Part shown: positions 24,698 through 34,595 of the stretch, in pieces
Layout of the letters: every line of letters begins with the position of its first letter
How positions within the stretch are numbered: position 1 is the stretch's first letter
Source: Elusimicrobiaceae bacterium
GTDB lineage: Bacteria; Elusimicrobiota; Elusimicrobia; Elusimicrobiales; Elusimicrobiaceae
NCBI GenBank assembly: GCA_017520185.1
Contig: JAFXGO010000034.1
Location: 1 to 51,325 of the forward strand
Direction of reading: 5' to 3'
DNA: 51,325 nucleotides
The notes under the pieces: model-generated
Database searches by the model: none
The model's input: the letters and a program-made list of their open reading frames with translations, nothing else
What the model was told of the DNA's origin: nothing
Position numbers and translations under genes: made by a program

Positions 24698-25669
24698 ATG
24701 AAAAAGCGCATACTTCTTTTTTCCCTGTTTACTGTCGTGATCATCACGGCGTTTGCGCTATTTATTAAATTACATTACTTTCAAGAGGGTACTGCGGTTG
24801 TTTTTGAAATCAAACCCGGTCAAACTGCCGGGCAAGTGGCCTATCAACTTAAACAAAAGGGTATTATTAAGAGCACCACTTGGTTTAAGTTGATTTTAAG
24901 GTTATCTGCCTCCGCCTCTGATTTAAAAGCCGGAAAATATGATTTGCGCACGAACATGCCTGCCGAGTCGGTATTAAACTGCATCAAAAGCGGTCAATGC
25001 CTGCATCTAACCAAACTGACTACATTGGAAGGTTGGAGAAGTGAAGAAATAGCGGAGATGTTGGCCGAAAAAAATATTACAGATCCTCGTGTTTTTTTGG
25101 ATATTGTGCGCAAACGTCAATTGGAAGGATACCTTTTCCCTTCCACCTATCATTTTTCCGAAAACACCCCTGCATGGGCCGTAATTGATGCTATGGTAAA
25201 CCAATACAACAGAAAGATAAAACCGCTTTTTAAACAGTATCCTACGCATTTATCGGAAAAAGAAGTATTGACTGTGGCATCTATTGTGGAGAGAGAAGCC
25301 ATTTTTCATGATGAGCGTCCCAAAATTGCAGCTGTTTATTTAAACCGTTTAAAAATAGGAAAACGCCTTGAAGCGGACCCTACGGTACAATATGCGTTAG
25401 GTTTTAATTTTAGGGAAAACCGCTATTGGAAAAAAGGGCTGACCTACCGGGACTTAAGAAACCCCTCTCCTTACAATACGTATCGTCACGGCGGTTTGCC
25501 TCCGGGACCGATCGCCAACCCAAGTTATGAATCTGTAAAAGCGGTTTTAAACCCTCAGCCGGATTTTGATGCTATTTACTTTGTGGCTGACAACACCGGA
25601 CGACATGATTTTAGCCGTACTTATAATGAACATATTTTAAAGAAAAATAAATATCGCAGAAAAAAATAA
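24698..25669 (+). CDS. mltG: Endolytic murein transglycosylase MltG
   Basis: 323 residues. N-terminal membrane anchor (5-24), LysM-like subdomain (FEIKPGQTAGQVAYQL) and the YceG domain with ASIVEREA; E198 matches the catalytic glutamate. LEADPTVQYALG, PSPYNTYRHGGLPPGPIANP and YFVADNTGRHDFSRTYNEH complete the signature. It cleaves nascent glycan strands at the inner membrane, setting glycan length. It starts 8 bp after the tyrS stop and is probably cotranscribed. Confidence 0.96.
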   Translation: MKKRILLFSLFTVVIITAFALFIKLHYFQEGTAVVFEIKPGQTAGQVAYQLKQKGIIKSTTWFKLILRLSASASDLKAGKYDLRTNMPAESVLNCIKSGQCLHLTKLTTLEGWRSEEIAEMLAEKNITDPRVFLDIVRKRQLEGYLFPSTYHFSENTPAWAVIDAMVNQYNRKIKPLFKQYPTHLSEKEVLTVASIVEREAIFHDERPKIAAVYLNRLKIGKRLEADPTVQYALGFNFRENRYWKKGLTYRDLRNPSPYNTYRHGGLPPGPIANPSYESVKAVLNPQPDFDAIYFVADNTGRHDFSRTYNEHILKKNKYRRKK

Positions 25670-25674
25670 TTAAT

Positions 25675-25703
25675 AAAAACCCCATTAAAAAATGGGGTTT
25701 TTA
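25675..25703. terminator. Bidirectional intrinsic terminator between mltG and murG
   Basis: AAAACCCCATT-aaaa-AATGGGGTTTTT with A and T runs on both sides, serving the convergent mltG (+) and murG (-). Confidence 0.9.
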
Positions 25704-25704
25704 T

Positions 25705-26799
25705 TTAAAGGCTTTTTAAGATTTCTGAAATTCTTTCAGAAGCAGTCATCGGATTGGGTAAATCCAATTTAGAAAAGTTCTCCTTCATATTTTGCAAAGT
25801 AGAGTTATTAGGAGCATTTAAAATGCGGTCCATTACCGTATAAAGTTCTTTTGTTAAATCTCCTCTCTCCTCTATCAAAGAAGCGCACCCCACACTTTGC
25901 AATACTTTGGCATTATAAAACTGATGATTGGCCGCCGCCGTCGGCAAAGGAACCAAAATAGCCGGTTTTTGACAGTACATCAGCTCCGCCAATGTGCCCG
26001 CCCCACTACGACAAACCGCCAAATCACAAGCATGAATTAAGTCATAAATTTCATTGGAATAAGGCAATACAAGGACCCGGTTTGTTTTTCCATATCGATT
26101 GGTAATGGTCTGATACCAGCGTTCGCCACTGATATGGATAAATTGGATTTGCTCATTTTCTGCTACTAACTGCTTGACGGCATCAATTAAAGCAAAATTT
26201 AAGGCTTTTGCTCCCTGACTTCCACCAAAAAGCAAAACCGTTTTATACTGCGGATTAAGCCCTAAATTCTCCAACACTTTTTCTTTATTTACCTTTTCAG
26301 CAAATTCAGGACGGATAGGTGTGCCTACCAGTTGGCTATGGCGAATTTTTTTATTGACCGGAAGCCCTAACATAAACAGATCCGTAAAAACAGAACAAGC
26401 CTTATTGGCCAAACCGATTTTGGTGTTGGAATCATGTACAGCCGTTTTAACTCCTTTTAAATGAGCCGAAAAAATTAAAGGAAAAGAAACATATCCCCCC
26501 GTACCGACGGCTACATCCGGCTTAAATTTCTCCACCAAACGTTTGGTGTGTGCCAGTGCCTTACAAAGTTTTAGTAAAAAAGAAAAATATTTAAAAATAT
26601 TTAACGTACGAGGAAATGCGCAAAAATCAATTTCTTGATATTTTAATTTGTGTTCTTCTAAAACTCGAACAGCAGGATCATTTTTGCGCACGATAAATAA
26701 CACACTACAGTCTTGTTTGTTGAGTAAGCGGCCCAAAGAAAAACCGGGATAAAAATGTCCCCCCGTTCCGCCGGCAGCGATTAAGAAACGTTTATTCAT
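25705..26799 (-). CDS. murG: UDP-GlcNAc--undecaprenyl-PP-MurNAc-pentapeptide GlcNAc transferase
   Basis: 364 residues from MNKRFLIAAGGTGGHFYPG; the start at 26799 has AGGAA upstream, and in-frame codons further up lie inside ftsW. GT-B fold with GGTGGH loop near residue 10, second G loop LLFGGSQGAKALN, and donor-site region CRSGAGTLAELMYCQKPAILVPLPTAANHQ. It adds GlcNAc to lipid I, giving lipid II, at the inner face of the membrane. Last gene of the division/wall cluster; murC and ddl do not follow. Confidence 0.97.
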   Translation of the reverse strand: MNKRFLIAAGGTGGHFYPGFSLGRLLNKQDCSVLFIVRKNDPAVRVLEEHKLKYQEIDFCAFPRTLNIFKYFSFLLKLCKALAHTKRLVEKFKPDVAVGTGGYVSFPLIFSAHLKGVKTAVHDSNTKIGLANKACSVFTDLFMLGLPVNKKIRHSQLVGTPIRPEFAEKVNKEKVLENLGLNPQYKTVLLFGGSQGAKALNFALIDAVKQLVAENEQIQFIHISGERWYQTITNRYGKTNRVLVLPYSNEIYDLIHACDLAVCRSGAGTLAELMYCQKPAILVPLPTAAANHQFYNAKVLQSVGCASLIEERGDLTKELYTVMDRILNAPNNSTLQNMKENFSKLDLPNPMTASERISEILKSL

Positions 26800-26800
26800 A

Positions 26801-28030
26801 CTATCTATTCCTATTTTTATAACTTGTAAAATCGTCTTGATAAGATTGTTTGGGTTGCGATTCACTGGCGGCCATATTAACCATAATCCCCATCATCACT
26901 AAAGTCATAATTACAGAAGACCCGCCATATGAGAAAAACGGCAAAGCGATCCCTTTCGTCGGCAATAGACCGATAGCCATTCCCATATTAAAGAATGCTT
27001 GCAAACAAATTGTTAAAGTAAGACCAAAAATAACCAAACTATGAAAACTATTCTTAGCAATACGAGCCAAAGAAATACCACGTGTCAGCAGCCAACAAAA
27101 AAGGGCCAAAACAATGAGAACCCTAAACAGGCCTAATTCTTCACACATGATAGAAAAAATGAAGTCTGTATGAGCCTCCGGTAAATATTCAAGTTTAAGT
27201 TCGCTGTTTCCCAATCCTTTACCAAACCAACCGCCTGAACCTACGGCCATAAAGGACTGTACTAACTGATATCCGGACGTGGAGGCCGTTGCTTCCGGAT
27301 TTAAGAATGAAAGGACCCTCTCTAAACGATAGCGGTAAAAAATTAATTGATGCAAAATCAGCGGAACAGAACATAACCCTAAAAACACTAAGTGTTTAAT
27401 ATTGGCACCGGCTACAAATAAAAGTGCCACTACTACCGCTGCCATGAGCATTGGAGTTCCCAAATCAGGAGCCAATCCCATCAGAAAAAAGGTGATTGCC
27501 GTTATTAAAAGTGGCTTAATCAACATTTTCCAATTCTTCCCCAGCCTGCCTTGAACAGTGCTTAGGTAATTGGCTATATAGATGACCAAAGTCACCTTTG
27601 CAATTTCTGACGGTTGTATATTAAAAGGGCCTACATCTATCCAGCGATGCACATTGGCTATCGGCTCTGTAAACAAAACCGCAATCAACATAGCCCAAGT
27701 GCCGTACATTAGCCAAATAGGTTTAATGATTTGCTGTAATTTGCCATACATTTGAGACAGAAACAAAGCTGCCAAAATACCGATGGTGTCAAAAATTACT
27801 TGACGGGTAAAAAATCCGGCCGAATCAAAAGCGGAAGAAGAATAGGTAAAAATCAACCCTCCGCACACAAAGGCAAAGGTAATAAAAGCCAATGTTTTGT
27901 CAATTTGCATAAAATGCCAACCTTTGGAGAGGTTGTTTTGTTTGTGTGCGGACGTGGCGGATTTAAACAACGTATTCCGCCTTGTTGCCATGGGTCTTTT
28001 GGCTTTTGATTTAGAAAATAATTTTGGCAT
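26801..28030 (-). CDS. ftsW: Peptidoglycan glycosyltransferase FtsW
   Basis: 409 residues of the SEDS (FtsW/RodA/SpoVE) family. About ten membrane segments begin near residue 45. Signatures: PSEIAKVTLVIYIANYL, LAPDLGTPMLMA, GSGGWFGKGLGNSELKLEYLPEAHTDFIFS, and GLLPTKGIALPFFSYGGSS near the end. It polymerises lipid II together with the class B PBP. A basic cytosolic extension of about 40 residues (KSKAKRPMATRRN) precedes the first helix; an internal ATG (MQIDKTL) would remove it. It follows mraY by 3 bp, with no murD between. Confidence 0.95.
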   Translation of the reverse strand: MPKLFSKSKAKRPMATRRNTLFKSATSAHKQNNLSKGWHFMQIDKTLAFITFAFVCGGLIFTYSSSAFDSAGFFTRQVIFDTIGILAALFLSQMYGKLQQIIKPIWLMYGTWAMLIAVLFTEPIANVHRWIDVGPFNIQPSEIAKVTLVIYIANYLSTVQGRLGKNWKMLIKPLLITAITFFLMGLAPDLGTPMLMAAVVVALLFVAGANIKHLVFLGLCSVPLILHQLIFYRYRLERVLSFLNPEATASTSGYQLVQSFMAVGSGGWFGKGLGNSELKLEYLPEAHTDFIFSIMCEELGLFRVLIVLALFCWLLTRGISLARIAKNSFHSLVIFGLTLTICLQAFFNMGMAIGLLPTKGIALPFFSYGGSSVIMTLVMMGIMVNMAASESQPKQSYQDDFTSYKNRNR

Positions 28031-28033
28031 ATA

Positions 28034-29119
28034 TTAACGTATCTTTAAAGAAGCTAAAGAGAGCAGCATTAACATCGCTCCCATGATCCAAAAACGTACA
28101 ATTACTTTTGATTCAGGTACACCACATAATTCAAAGTGATGATGAATCGGGGCCATTTTGAATAAACGTTTTCCGCGTGTTAATTTAAAATATCCCATTT
28201 GCATCATCACTGACAACGTTTCCAATACAAAAATTCCACCGGCAATCGGCAACAGAAGCTCTTGTTTTACGCACAAGGCGGCCGTTCCCAAAACTCCGCC
28301 CAAAAATAAAGAGCTGGTATCTCCCATAAAGACACTGGCCGGATAGGCATTAAACCATAAAAAGCCTAAACATGCCCCCACCAATGCACCTAAAAATACA
28401 GTAATTTCCCCCGCACCTGGTACATAGATAATTTTTAGATAATCTGCAAAGTTGATATTGCCGGCTAGATAAGCAAATACGGCATAAGTAATAGCGGCAA
28501 AAACCATACATCCGGCTGCCAAACCGTCCAAGCCATCCGTTAGGTTGGTGGCATTAGAGGACCCCACAATTACCAACATGGAAAAGGCAAAATAAAATAC
28601 AGATAAATCCACAAAAGCCTTGCTCATATAGGGAATTAACATAGCAGTAGTGTACTGCCCATTAGGCGGATTCATGGCCAAATAGGCCACAACTACAATA
28701 GCCGTAAACAATTGAATGGTTAGTTTAACAGAGGAGGCGATTCCCTCCGGATTTTTCTTTACCAATTTGGTGTAATCATCTAAAATACCGGCAAAGGCTA
28801 AACTAATAGTGGTAAATAACATTAGCCCGATATAGGCACTGTCCAGTCTGGCCCATAGCAACACACTGAGCAACAGACTTACCAAAATCAGCAGTCCGCC
28901 CATCGTGGGGGTACCATTTTTGCTTAAGTGAGAGGCCGGCCCATATTCTCGTTCAATTTGTTGAATTTTAAAAGAACGAAGTTTAGCAATCAAGCTAGGT
29001 CCAAAAACAAGAGAAATCAAAAACGCAGTGGCAATTGCTCCTCCGGTACGGAAAGTAATGTAGTTAAAGATATTTAAGAAACTTAAATCATCTTTAAATA
29101 AAGACAAGTAATATAGCAT
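28034..29119 (-). CDS. mraY: Phospho-N-acetylmuramoyl-pentapeptide-transferase
   Basis: 361 residues, the usual length, with ten predicted helices. Conserved blocks: KNGTPTMGGLLIL, the catalytic DDYTK, NATNLTDGLDGLA, GFLWFNAYPASVFMGDTSSLFLGG and the cytosolic MAPIHHHFELCG histidine box. It transfers phospho-MurNAc-pentapeptide to undecaprenyl phosphate, forming lipid I. It lies 6 bp after murF. Confidence 0.98.
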   Translation of the reverse strand: MLYYLSLFKDDLSFLNIFNYITFRTGGAIATAFLISLVFGPSLIAKLRSFKIQQIEREYGPASHLSKNGTPTMGGLLILVSLLLSVLLWARLDSAYIGLMLFTTISLAFAGILDDYTKLVKKNPEGIASSVKLTIQLFTAIVVVAYLAMNPPNGQYTTAMLIPYMSKAFVDLSVFYFAFSMLVIVGSSNATNLTDGLDGLAAGCMVFAAITYAVFAYLAGNINFADYLKIIYVPGAGEITVFLGALVGACLGFLWFNAYPASVFMGDTSSLFLGGVLGTAALCVKQELLLPIAGGIFVLETLSVMMQMGYFKLTRGKRLFKMAPIHHHFELCGVPESKVIVRFWIMGAMLMLLSLASLKIR

Positions 29120-29125
29120 GGTTTT

Positions 29126-30469
29126 TTAAATCTCCTTGAGTATTTTTTCAAAATTCATACTGCGAGAGGCCTTTAACAAACAGGTCCCCCCGCGTTTATC
29201 CAGCAGTCCTTTTAACATTGGGATCCATTCATTCGGATTTTCGGCATAATGCAAATTTACCGAAGTGTTATCCTTTAAAATATCGGCGGCATAACCCATT
29301 TCTTTTCCGGCTAAAAAGGCATATTCTATTTGATTATCCAAAATCCAACGGGCAATTAAACGATGAAAATCTTTGGAAGTTTCTCCCAATTCTTTCATGT
29401 CTCCCAAGACGGCAATACGCGGGGTATTTGTATCCCGTCCCAAAATTTGTAAAGCATTTTTCATGCTGGCAGGATTGGCATTATAGCAATCTAAAATAAA
29501 TTGCGTATTATCTCGTTTAAGCCGTTCCATACGCATCGGCATAGGCACGTAGGCCTGCAATCCTTTTTGGATATCGTCCATAAATAATCCCAAAGCGATG
29601 GCGGCAGCACAAGCGGCGGCAGCATTTAATTTATCATGTCGTTCCAATTTTAAATCAAACACATAAGCCGTATCTTTGTATGTAAAAGAAAATTGTTCCG
29701 TTTCCAAAATATGCAAGTCTGCCCTATCTGAAAAACCAAAACTGATAGATTTGCCTTTATACGCTGCCAATCGGGACAGCATTTCATCATCTATATTGTA
29801 CACCAAGCAACCGCCGGGAGCAATACAATCCACAATCTCCGTCTTTGTTTTATAAACCGTTTCCAAATCTTTAAAAAACTCTAAATGAGCAGCAGACACA
29901 TTGGTAATTACGGCAACATCGGGCAAGGCTAAGGAGGCAATTTCGGCAATATCGCCCGGATGAGATGCCCCTAATTCAAAAATTCCATATTTATGTTTGT
30001 CTTGGATTTCTAATAAAGAAAAGGGCACTCCGAATTGATTATTAAAATTACCCATATTAGCCACTGTTTCACCGGCTTGTTGGCAAATGGATTTCAACAT
30101 TTGTTTGGTGGTGCTTTTACCATTAGATCCGGTAATGGCAGCAATTTTAAGTGTACTGTTTTGACGGTGATATTTTGCCAAAGATTGAAGTGCGCGTAAG
30201 GTGTTGTCCACTTCCAAAACGGCTACATGATCCTTAGTGTTTGTGTAGCGGCCTTTTTCCACCACCACAAACTTGGCTCCTTTATCAATAACATCATCTA
30301 AAAAATCGTGCGCATCATGGCTTTGGCCTTTTAAGGCCCAAAACACATCACCTTGCGCAATCACGCGGCTATCGGTGACGAAAGAATTAATTTTATCTGT
30401 TTCTCGCCCTCCGGACAAAACTCCTTGCGTGATAGAAACAAGTTTATTTACCGTCAAATTCAACTTCAT
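29126..30469 (-). CDS. murF: UDP-N-acetylmuramoyl-tripeptide--D-alanyl-D-alanine ligase
   Basis: 447 residues from MKLNLTVNKL; the start at 30469 has a strong GGAAGGAG site, which earlier in-frame codons lack. Mur ligase P-loop AITGSNGKSTTKQML, YGIFELGASHPGDI, C-terminal domain DCYNANPASMKNAL and RIAVLGDMKELG, typical of MurF. It adds D-Ala-D-Ala to the muramyl tripeptide. The gene follows ftsI directly; murE, which normally sits between them, is absent. Confidence 0.97.
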   Translation of the reverse strand: MKLNLTVNKLVSITQGVLSGGRETDKINSFVTDSRVIAQGDVFWALKGQSHDAHDFLDDVIDKGAKFVVVEKGRYTNTKDHVAVLEVDNTLRALQSLAKYHRQNSTLKIAAITGSNGKSTTKQMLKSICQQAGETVANMGNFNNQFGVPFSLLEIQDKHKYGIFELGASHPGDIAEIASLALPDVAVITNVSAAHLEFFKDLETVYKTKTEIVDCIAPGGCLVYNIDDEMLSRLAAYKGKSISFGFSDRADLHILETEQFSFTYKDTAYVFDLKLERHDKLNAAAACAAAIALGLFMDDIQKGLQAYVPMPMRMERLKRDNTQFILDCYNANPASMKNALQILGRDTNTPRIAVLGDMKELGETSKDFHRLIARWILDNQIEYAFLAGKEMGYAADILKDNTSVNLHYAENPNEWIPMLKGLLDKRGGTCLLKASRSMNFEKILKEI

Positions 30470-30495
30470 ACTTTCTCCTTCCAATAATAAAAAAA

Positions 30496-32196
30496 TCACT
30501 TTTCCTGTTCTTCTTCAGCCGGCTCTTGGGGTACGCCATACATAGCCAAAAGCCCTTCGGCCACTTGTTTAAATACCGGTGTAGCCGCCGTACCGCCGAA
30601 GGTATATTTAGCAGGATTATCCAACACAACCAAAATAGTAAAACGGGGGTCTTTGATAGGCGTAAACCCACAAAAAGAAACCACATGGTGTCGCTTGGCA
30701 TAGCCACCTTCTTTGCTTAATTTTTCGGCGGTCCCCGTTTTTCCGGCCACACCGTAGCCGGCAATTTTAGCTCTTTGACCAGACCCTTCCAAAACCACGT
30801 GTTCCAGCACTTCTTTCATTATTTTTACTGTTTCCGGTTTTAATACGCGGCGTATCTTTTGTACTTTGGCCTTTTTTTCCACTTTGCCGTTGAAATATTC
30901 AATACGGTCCACAAGGTGCGGTTGCATTAAATATCCGCCATTGGCAATGGCAGAATAAGCGCCGATGAGTTGTATCGGAGTAAGTGATATGCCATAACCA
31001 TAACCTTTACTGGCAGTGTCCACTTTTGTCCATTTATTATAAGGCGGCAGATACCCTTTTGATTCGCCATTAAAATTAATATCTGTTTTTGTACCGAAAC
31101 CAAAGGCTTTAATATAATAAAAGAAGTTTTTTGCTCCCAATTCCAAAGCGATTTTCCCCGCTCCAATGTTGGAAGACAAGGCCATAATTTCAGGAATAGT
31201 TAGTTCATCTTTATCGTGTTGCTTATCTCTTACGGTGACACCGCGCGCCACTTCCCACTTACGTCCTTCCATGTCGATAGCATCATCAATAGATACCGCC
31301 CCTGCATCTAAGGCAGAAGCAACGGCTATTGTTTTAAAGGTGGAGCCTGGTTCATAAGTAAATTGGAAAGGCAGAGCCTGCCCGTCTTTACGAGGATAAG
31401 ATGCAGAAGCCAAAATGCGCCCTGTTTTGGGTTCTTGCACCAAAATTAAGCCATGTTCCGGCGCATAATCAGCCACCGCTTGATCCAATGCTTTTTCGGC
31501 ATAATACTGAGCCAAAGAATCAATGGTTAGATAAATACTTCCTACCGATTTTTCCTCTTTTAAACTGCGGTCGTAAATCACTTCTCCGCGTCCGCCGCGC
31601 TTGGCTCTGCGCTTGCTGATGTCTTGACTCAATTCATCATTAAACATTAATTCTATGCCGGAAAGTCCCAAATTTTTAGAGTTGGCTTCTCCCAAAATAT
31701 CAATGGCACTGTCTCCGTAGGGGTGAATGCGCTCATATTCCGGAGTTAATTCTAGTCCTTGTCCCAAAGAGGTGCGCAAAACGGGCCTCATCTTCATATA
31801 GGTTTCAGGTTTTATTTTCTTTGCAACGAAGAAGAAATTTTTATGCTGATTCCACTTTTTTTCTATTTCTTTTTTAGTTAACCCCAAGTTTTCCGACAAA
31901 AACGCAATTGTTTTTGCTTTATCTTTGACATAACGTTTATTTACACCGCAAGAATGGGTGCGCACAGATTCCGCCAAAAAGTTCCCGTTCACGTCATAGA
32001 TTTCCCCACGCAGGCGATCCTCTTTTAAGTAATTATAAATCGTACGGTCTGCCTTAGATGCAAACTCATCATGCAAAAAAGTTTGCATATAAAACAAGCG
32101 AATACCGATGGCCAAAGGCGCAAACAAACAAAGCATCCCGCATAATTTCATGCGTGCTTTAGTATTAAAGGAAAAAGGATTTTTCTTTCGAAACAT
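30496..32196 (-). CDS. ftsI: Class B penicillin-binding protein (FtsI/PBP3 type)
   Basis: 566 residues: short basic cytosolic tail, one membrane helix (about 17-37), pedestal domain, then transpeptidase domain with S285-x-x-K288 (EPGSTFKTI), S341-S342-N343 and K486-T-G (AGKTGTAEKL). No C-terminal PASTA domain. It cross-links septal peptidoglycan, working with FtsW. It is preceded 1 bp by the FtsL-like gene. Confidence 0.95.
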   Translation of the reverse strand: MFRKKNPFSFNTKARMKLCGMLCLFAPLAIGIRLFYMQTFLHDEFASKADRTIYNYLKEDRLRGEIYDVNGNFLAESVRTHSCGVNKRYVKDKAKTIAFLSENLGLTKKEIEKKWNQHKNFFFVAKKIKPETYMKMRPVLRTSLGQGLELTPEYERIHPYGDSAIDILGEANSKNLGLSGIELMFNDELSQDISKRRAKRGGRGEVIYDRSLKEEKSVGSIYLTIDSLAQYYAEKALDQAVADYAPEHGLILVQEPKTGRILASASYPRKDGQALPFQFTYEPGSTFKTIAVASALDAGAVSIDDAIDMEGRKWEVARGVTVRDKQHDKDELTIPEIMALSSNIGAGKIALELGAKNFFYYIKAFGFGTKTDINFNGESKGYLPPYNKWTKVDTASKGYGYGISLTPIQLIGAYSAIANGGYLMQPHLVDRIEYFNGKVEKKAKVQKIRRVLKPETVKIMKEVLEHVVLEGSGQRAKIAGYGVAGKTGTAEKLSKEGGYAKRHHVVSFCGFTPIKDPRFTILVVLDNPAKYTFGGTAATPVFKQVAEGLLAMYGVPQEPAEEEQEK

Positions 32197-32197
32197 A

Positions 32198-32452
32198 TTA
32201 ATTTTCCAACACTACGACATTTTGTGGCGGAGTACGCCGTAATTTTAATTGTTCTTGGGCTATTTCGCTTACGATTAAGGGACTTGATAAACGTGCATTT
32301 TCCAACTCTAAATATTGATTTCGCGCTTCTTTTACCTGTACTTCATTTTGTAATTTACCAATAGAACGGCCCGCACGATGAATTTCCACCCTCATCATCA
32401 CGACTCCAAAAGCAAAAATAGCTGAAATAAAAACAATGATAAATACTCTCAT
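32198..32452 (-). CDS. FtsL-like small bitopic division protein
   Basis: 84 residues: an N-terminal membrane helix (about 3-20) followed by a helical, heptad-like region (GKLQNEVQVKEARNQYLELENARL). Sequence alone is weak, but the size, topology and location between rsmH (4-bp overlap) and ftsI match FtsL of other dcw clusters. FtsL would form the FtsQLB-type complex that activates FtsWI at the septum. Confidence 0.75.
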   Translation of the reverse strand: MRVFIIVFISAIFAFGVVMMRVEIHRAGRSIGKLQNEVQVKEARNQYLELENARLSSPLIVSEIAQEQLKLRRTPPQNVVVLEN

Positions 32453-33330
32453 ATTCTTTCAATCACTCTTAATTTGGCACTTCGGCTGCGGCTATTGCTG
32501 CGTACCTCTTGATAACTGGGCACAATGACATGTTTATTAACCAATTTCCAAGCGCCGCCGGAGGCCAAATCTTTAAAATATTTTTTCACCAAACGATCTT
32601 CTAAAGAATGGAAGGTCAGCACAGCGGCCCGTCCACCCGCTTTAATAATATCGGGCAAGGTGGATACCACGCTTTCCACAGCCCCCAACTCATCATTCAC
32701 AGCAATGCGAAGTGCTTGGAAAATTTGTGTAGCCGGATGGATTTTTCCTCTGCCTTTTACTACCTTTTCAACGATATTTTTTAATTTAAATGTAGTGTCT
32801 ATGCGTCCTTCTCTGCGGCTGGCCATGATAGACATAGCGATGGCATGGGCATTTCTATCCTCTCCATATTCCACAAAAATACGCTCTAATTCGGCAAGGC
32901 CCCACTCATTGACTATCTTTTCGGCAGTTAAAGGGGCCGATAAATCAAAACGCATATCCAAAGGCCCATCTCTTAACAGGCTAAATCCTCTAGCAGGATT
33001 ATCTAATTGATAAGAACTTAACCCTAAATCAAACAAAGCCCCATCAACCCCGTCAATTCCTTGTTTTTTCAGCACTTCGGCCGCTTGAGTATAAGAGGCA
33101 TGGATAGCCGTCAAACGCGCATCTGCCACCCGTTCTTGCGCCATAGATAAGGCCTGTGAGTCCCGGTCAAAACCGAATATACGTGCTTGGGCAGAGAGCC
33201 TTTCCAAAAAGAATTTAGTATGACCGCCCAATCCTAAAGTGCCATCTATGTAAATGCCGTCTTTATTTAATAAAAGAAGTTCCGCTATTTCCGGAGCTAA
33301 TATGGGAATATGCGTCCATTGTTGTTGCAT
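32449..33330 (-). CDS. rsmH: 16S rRNA (cytosine(1402)-N(4))-methyltransferase
   Basis: 293 residues. Start HIPILAPEIAELL, then YIDGTLGLGGHTKFFLERL (SAM motif I), FDRDSQAL, GALFDLGLSSYQLDNPARGFSLLRDGPLDMRFD, and C-terminal LTFHSLEDRLVKKYF, all RsmH hallmarks. It methylates C1402 in the ribosomal P site. It starts 1 bp inside the end of the metallopeptidase gene; mraZ, often its upstream partner, is missing here. Confidence 0.98.
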   Translation of the reverse strand: MQQQWTHIPILAPEIAELLLLNKDGIYIDGTLGLGGHTKFFLERLSAQARIFGFDRDSQALSMAQERVADARLTAIHASYTQAAEVLKKQGIDGVDGALFDLGLSSYQLDNPARGFSLLRDGPLDMRFDLSAPLTAEKIVNEWGLAELERIFVEYGEDRNAHAIAMSIMASRREGRIDTTFKLKNIVEKVVKGRGKIHPATQIFQALRIAVNDELGAVESVVSTLPDIIKAGGRAAVLTFHSLEDRLVKKYFKDLASGGAWKLVNKHVIVPSYQEVRSNSRSRSAKLRVIERI

Positions 33331-34595
33331 TAAAATCCCCCTCTAAAACTGTTTGTGTCTACTTTTTTTAATTTAGGAATCACTGTTTTTTGTGGGTTTT
33401 TAACTACCGCTCTTGGCTGCTTTCTTACAGAGACCGTTTGGGTAGAAGATATTACTTCCGCCGGCAAGGGCCGTTTTTGATTAGACAAAAACAAATGTCC
33501 CTCTCCATGCTTAGCCAAATCATGCAGCCAAACATTCTGTAAAACGGATACTTTGGTAAAAGGCATGCCATAGGCTCTGTACAATGCTTGATAAATGGGA
33601 GTGCCCATCTTTAATTCATTACAAAAACGATAAAACTCATCCCTTGTCCGCTCATTGAGCAAATAATCAATAATGCTATAGGCCTGCGTATACCATAATT
33701 CTGCCTGATCAGTGGTTAAGTGCGATAAATCTTCCACTGTCACCATTTCCTCTAAAGGAATGTATCCTCCTCTTAAAATATTTCCGATACTATGGCCTAT
33801 CCAGGCCGGTTTTTGACGGGTAGCATAAATCTGCATATAAACAGCCATTCCTTCAGAAAGCCAAAGCGGAGAAACAGAAGGCAAGAAATATCCATCAAAA
33901 TATAAGTGCGTCAATTCATGCACAGATAACGGATAAAAATTTTTTCCTTCTATCACATACATGGTATCGGCACGCAAATCAGAAGCCGCACCGGACCACG
34001 GCGGACGTTTGGTGAACGTGGTATAAGTTTTCCTATCGCCAAAGAGCATGACCAAAATTTTATTAGGTTTAGATACCAAAGTAAAAGGAGTTAAATCCAA
34101 CATTAAATTACCATGAATAGTATCTAACACACTTTTTAGTTTCTCCCCTACGGAGGAGTTTTCACGATAGATTAAATAATTAAAAGTTTCTCCCGTAGAG
34201 AAGCCCGGCGGTGGCGGCAACCAGCGCACTTTATTTTCTGCCCCTTTCGGTGCACGAAAAGCCGCCGGCACACCGATTACTTTATCTCGATTTTCATGAA
34301 CAATCGATTCAACCCGTTCCAAACCGGAAATTAATTCTTTAAATTCTTTTTCCAAAACCTTTTTGTCTAGATTTTCTTCATGATAATCTTGAAACAACTC
34401 ATCAAAAATCTCCTGAGAAATATCTTTCTTTTTCAAAACGGATTTATCAAAGGCATCTTTTTTATGACTGTCAATGGCTAAAATTTTGGCATAGGCCTCT
34501 TTTACGTCAACATCAAAATGACGCAAAATTGGAGGAGCTATCAGCACCGCTCCCAGCACCCACAACAAAATGGAAATTTGTTTTATGATATCCAT
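33330..34595 (-). CDS. Membrane-anchored gluzincin metallopeptidase (peptidase MA-like)
   Basis: 421 residues. An N-terminal membrane anchor (about 5-24), a helical charged region (30-105), then a zinc peptidase domain: H226-E227-L-T-H230 with third ligand E248 in WLSEGMAVYMQ, the pattern of peptidase MA-like gluzincins. The C-terminus is a basic, proline-containing tail. It probably faces the periplasm; the substrate is unknown. It is embedded between rsmG (13-bp overlap with the rsmG 3' end) and rsmH, so it is cotranscribed with division genes, an unusual place for a protease. Confidence 0.8.
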   Translation of the reverse strand: MDIIKQISILLWVLGAVLIAPPILRHFDVDVKEAYAKILAIDSHKKDAFDKSVLKKKDISQEIFDELFQDYHEENLDKKVLEKEFKELISGLERVESIVHENRDKVIGVPAAFRAPKGAENKVRWLPPPPGFSTGETFNYLIYRENSSVGEKLKSVLDTIHGNLMLDLTPFTLVSKPNKILVMLFGDRKTYTTFTKRPPWSGAASDLRADTMYVIEGKNFYPLSVHELTHLYFDGYFLPSVSPLWLSEGMAVYMQIYATRQKPAWIGHSIGNILRGGYIPLEEMVTVEDLSHLTTDQAELWYTQAYSIIDYLLNERTRDEFYRFCNELKMGTPIYQALYRAYGMPFTKVSVLQNVWLHDLAKHGEGHLFLSNQKRPLPAEVISSTQTVSVRKQPRAVVKNPQKTVIPKLKKVDTNSFRGGF

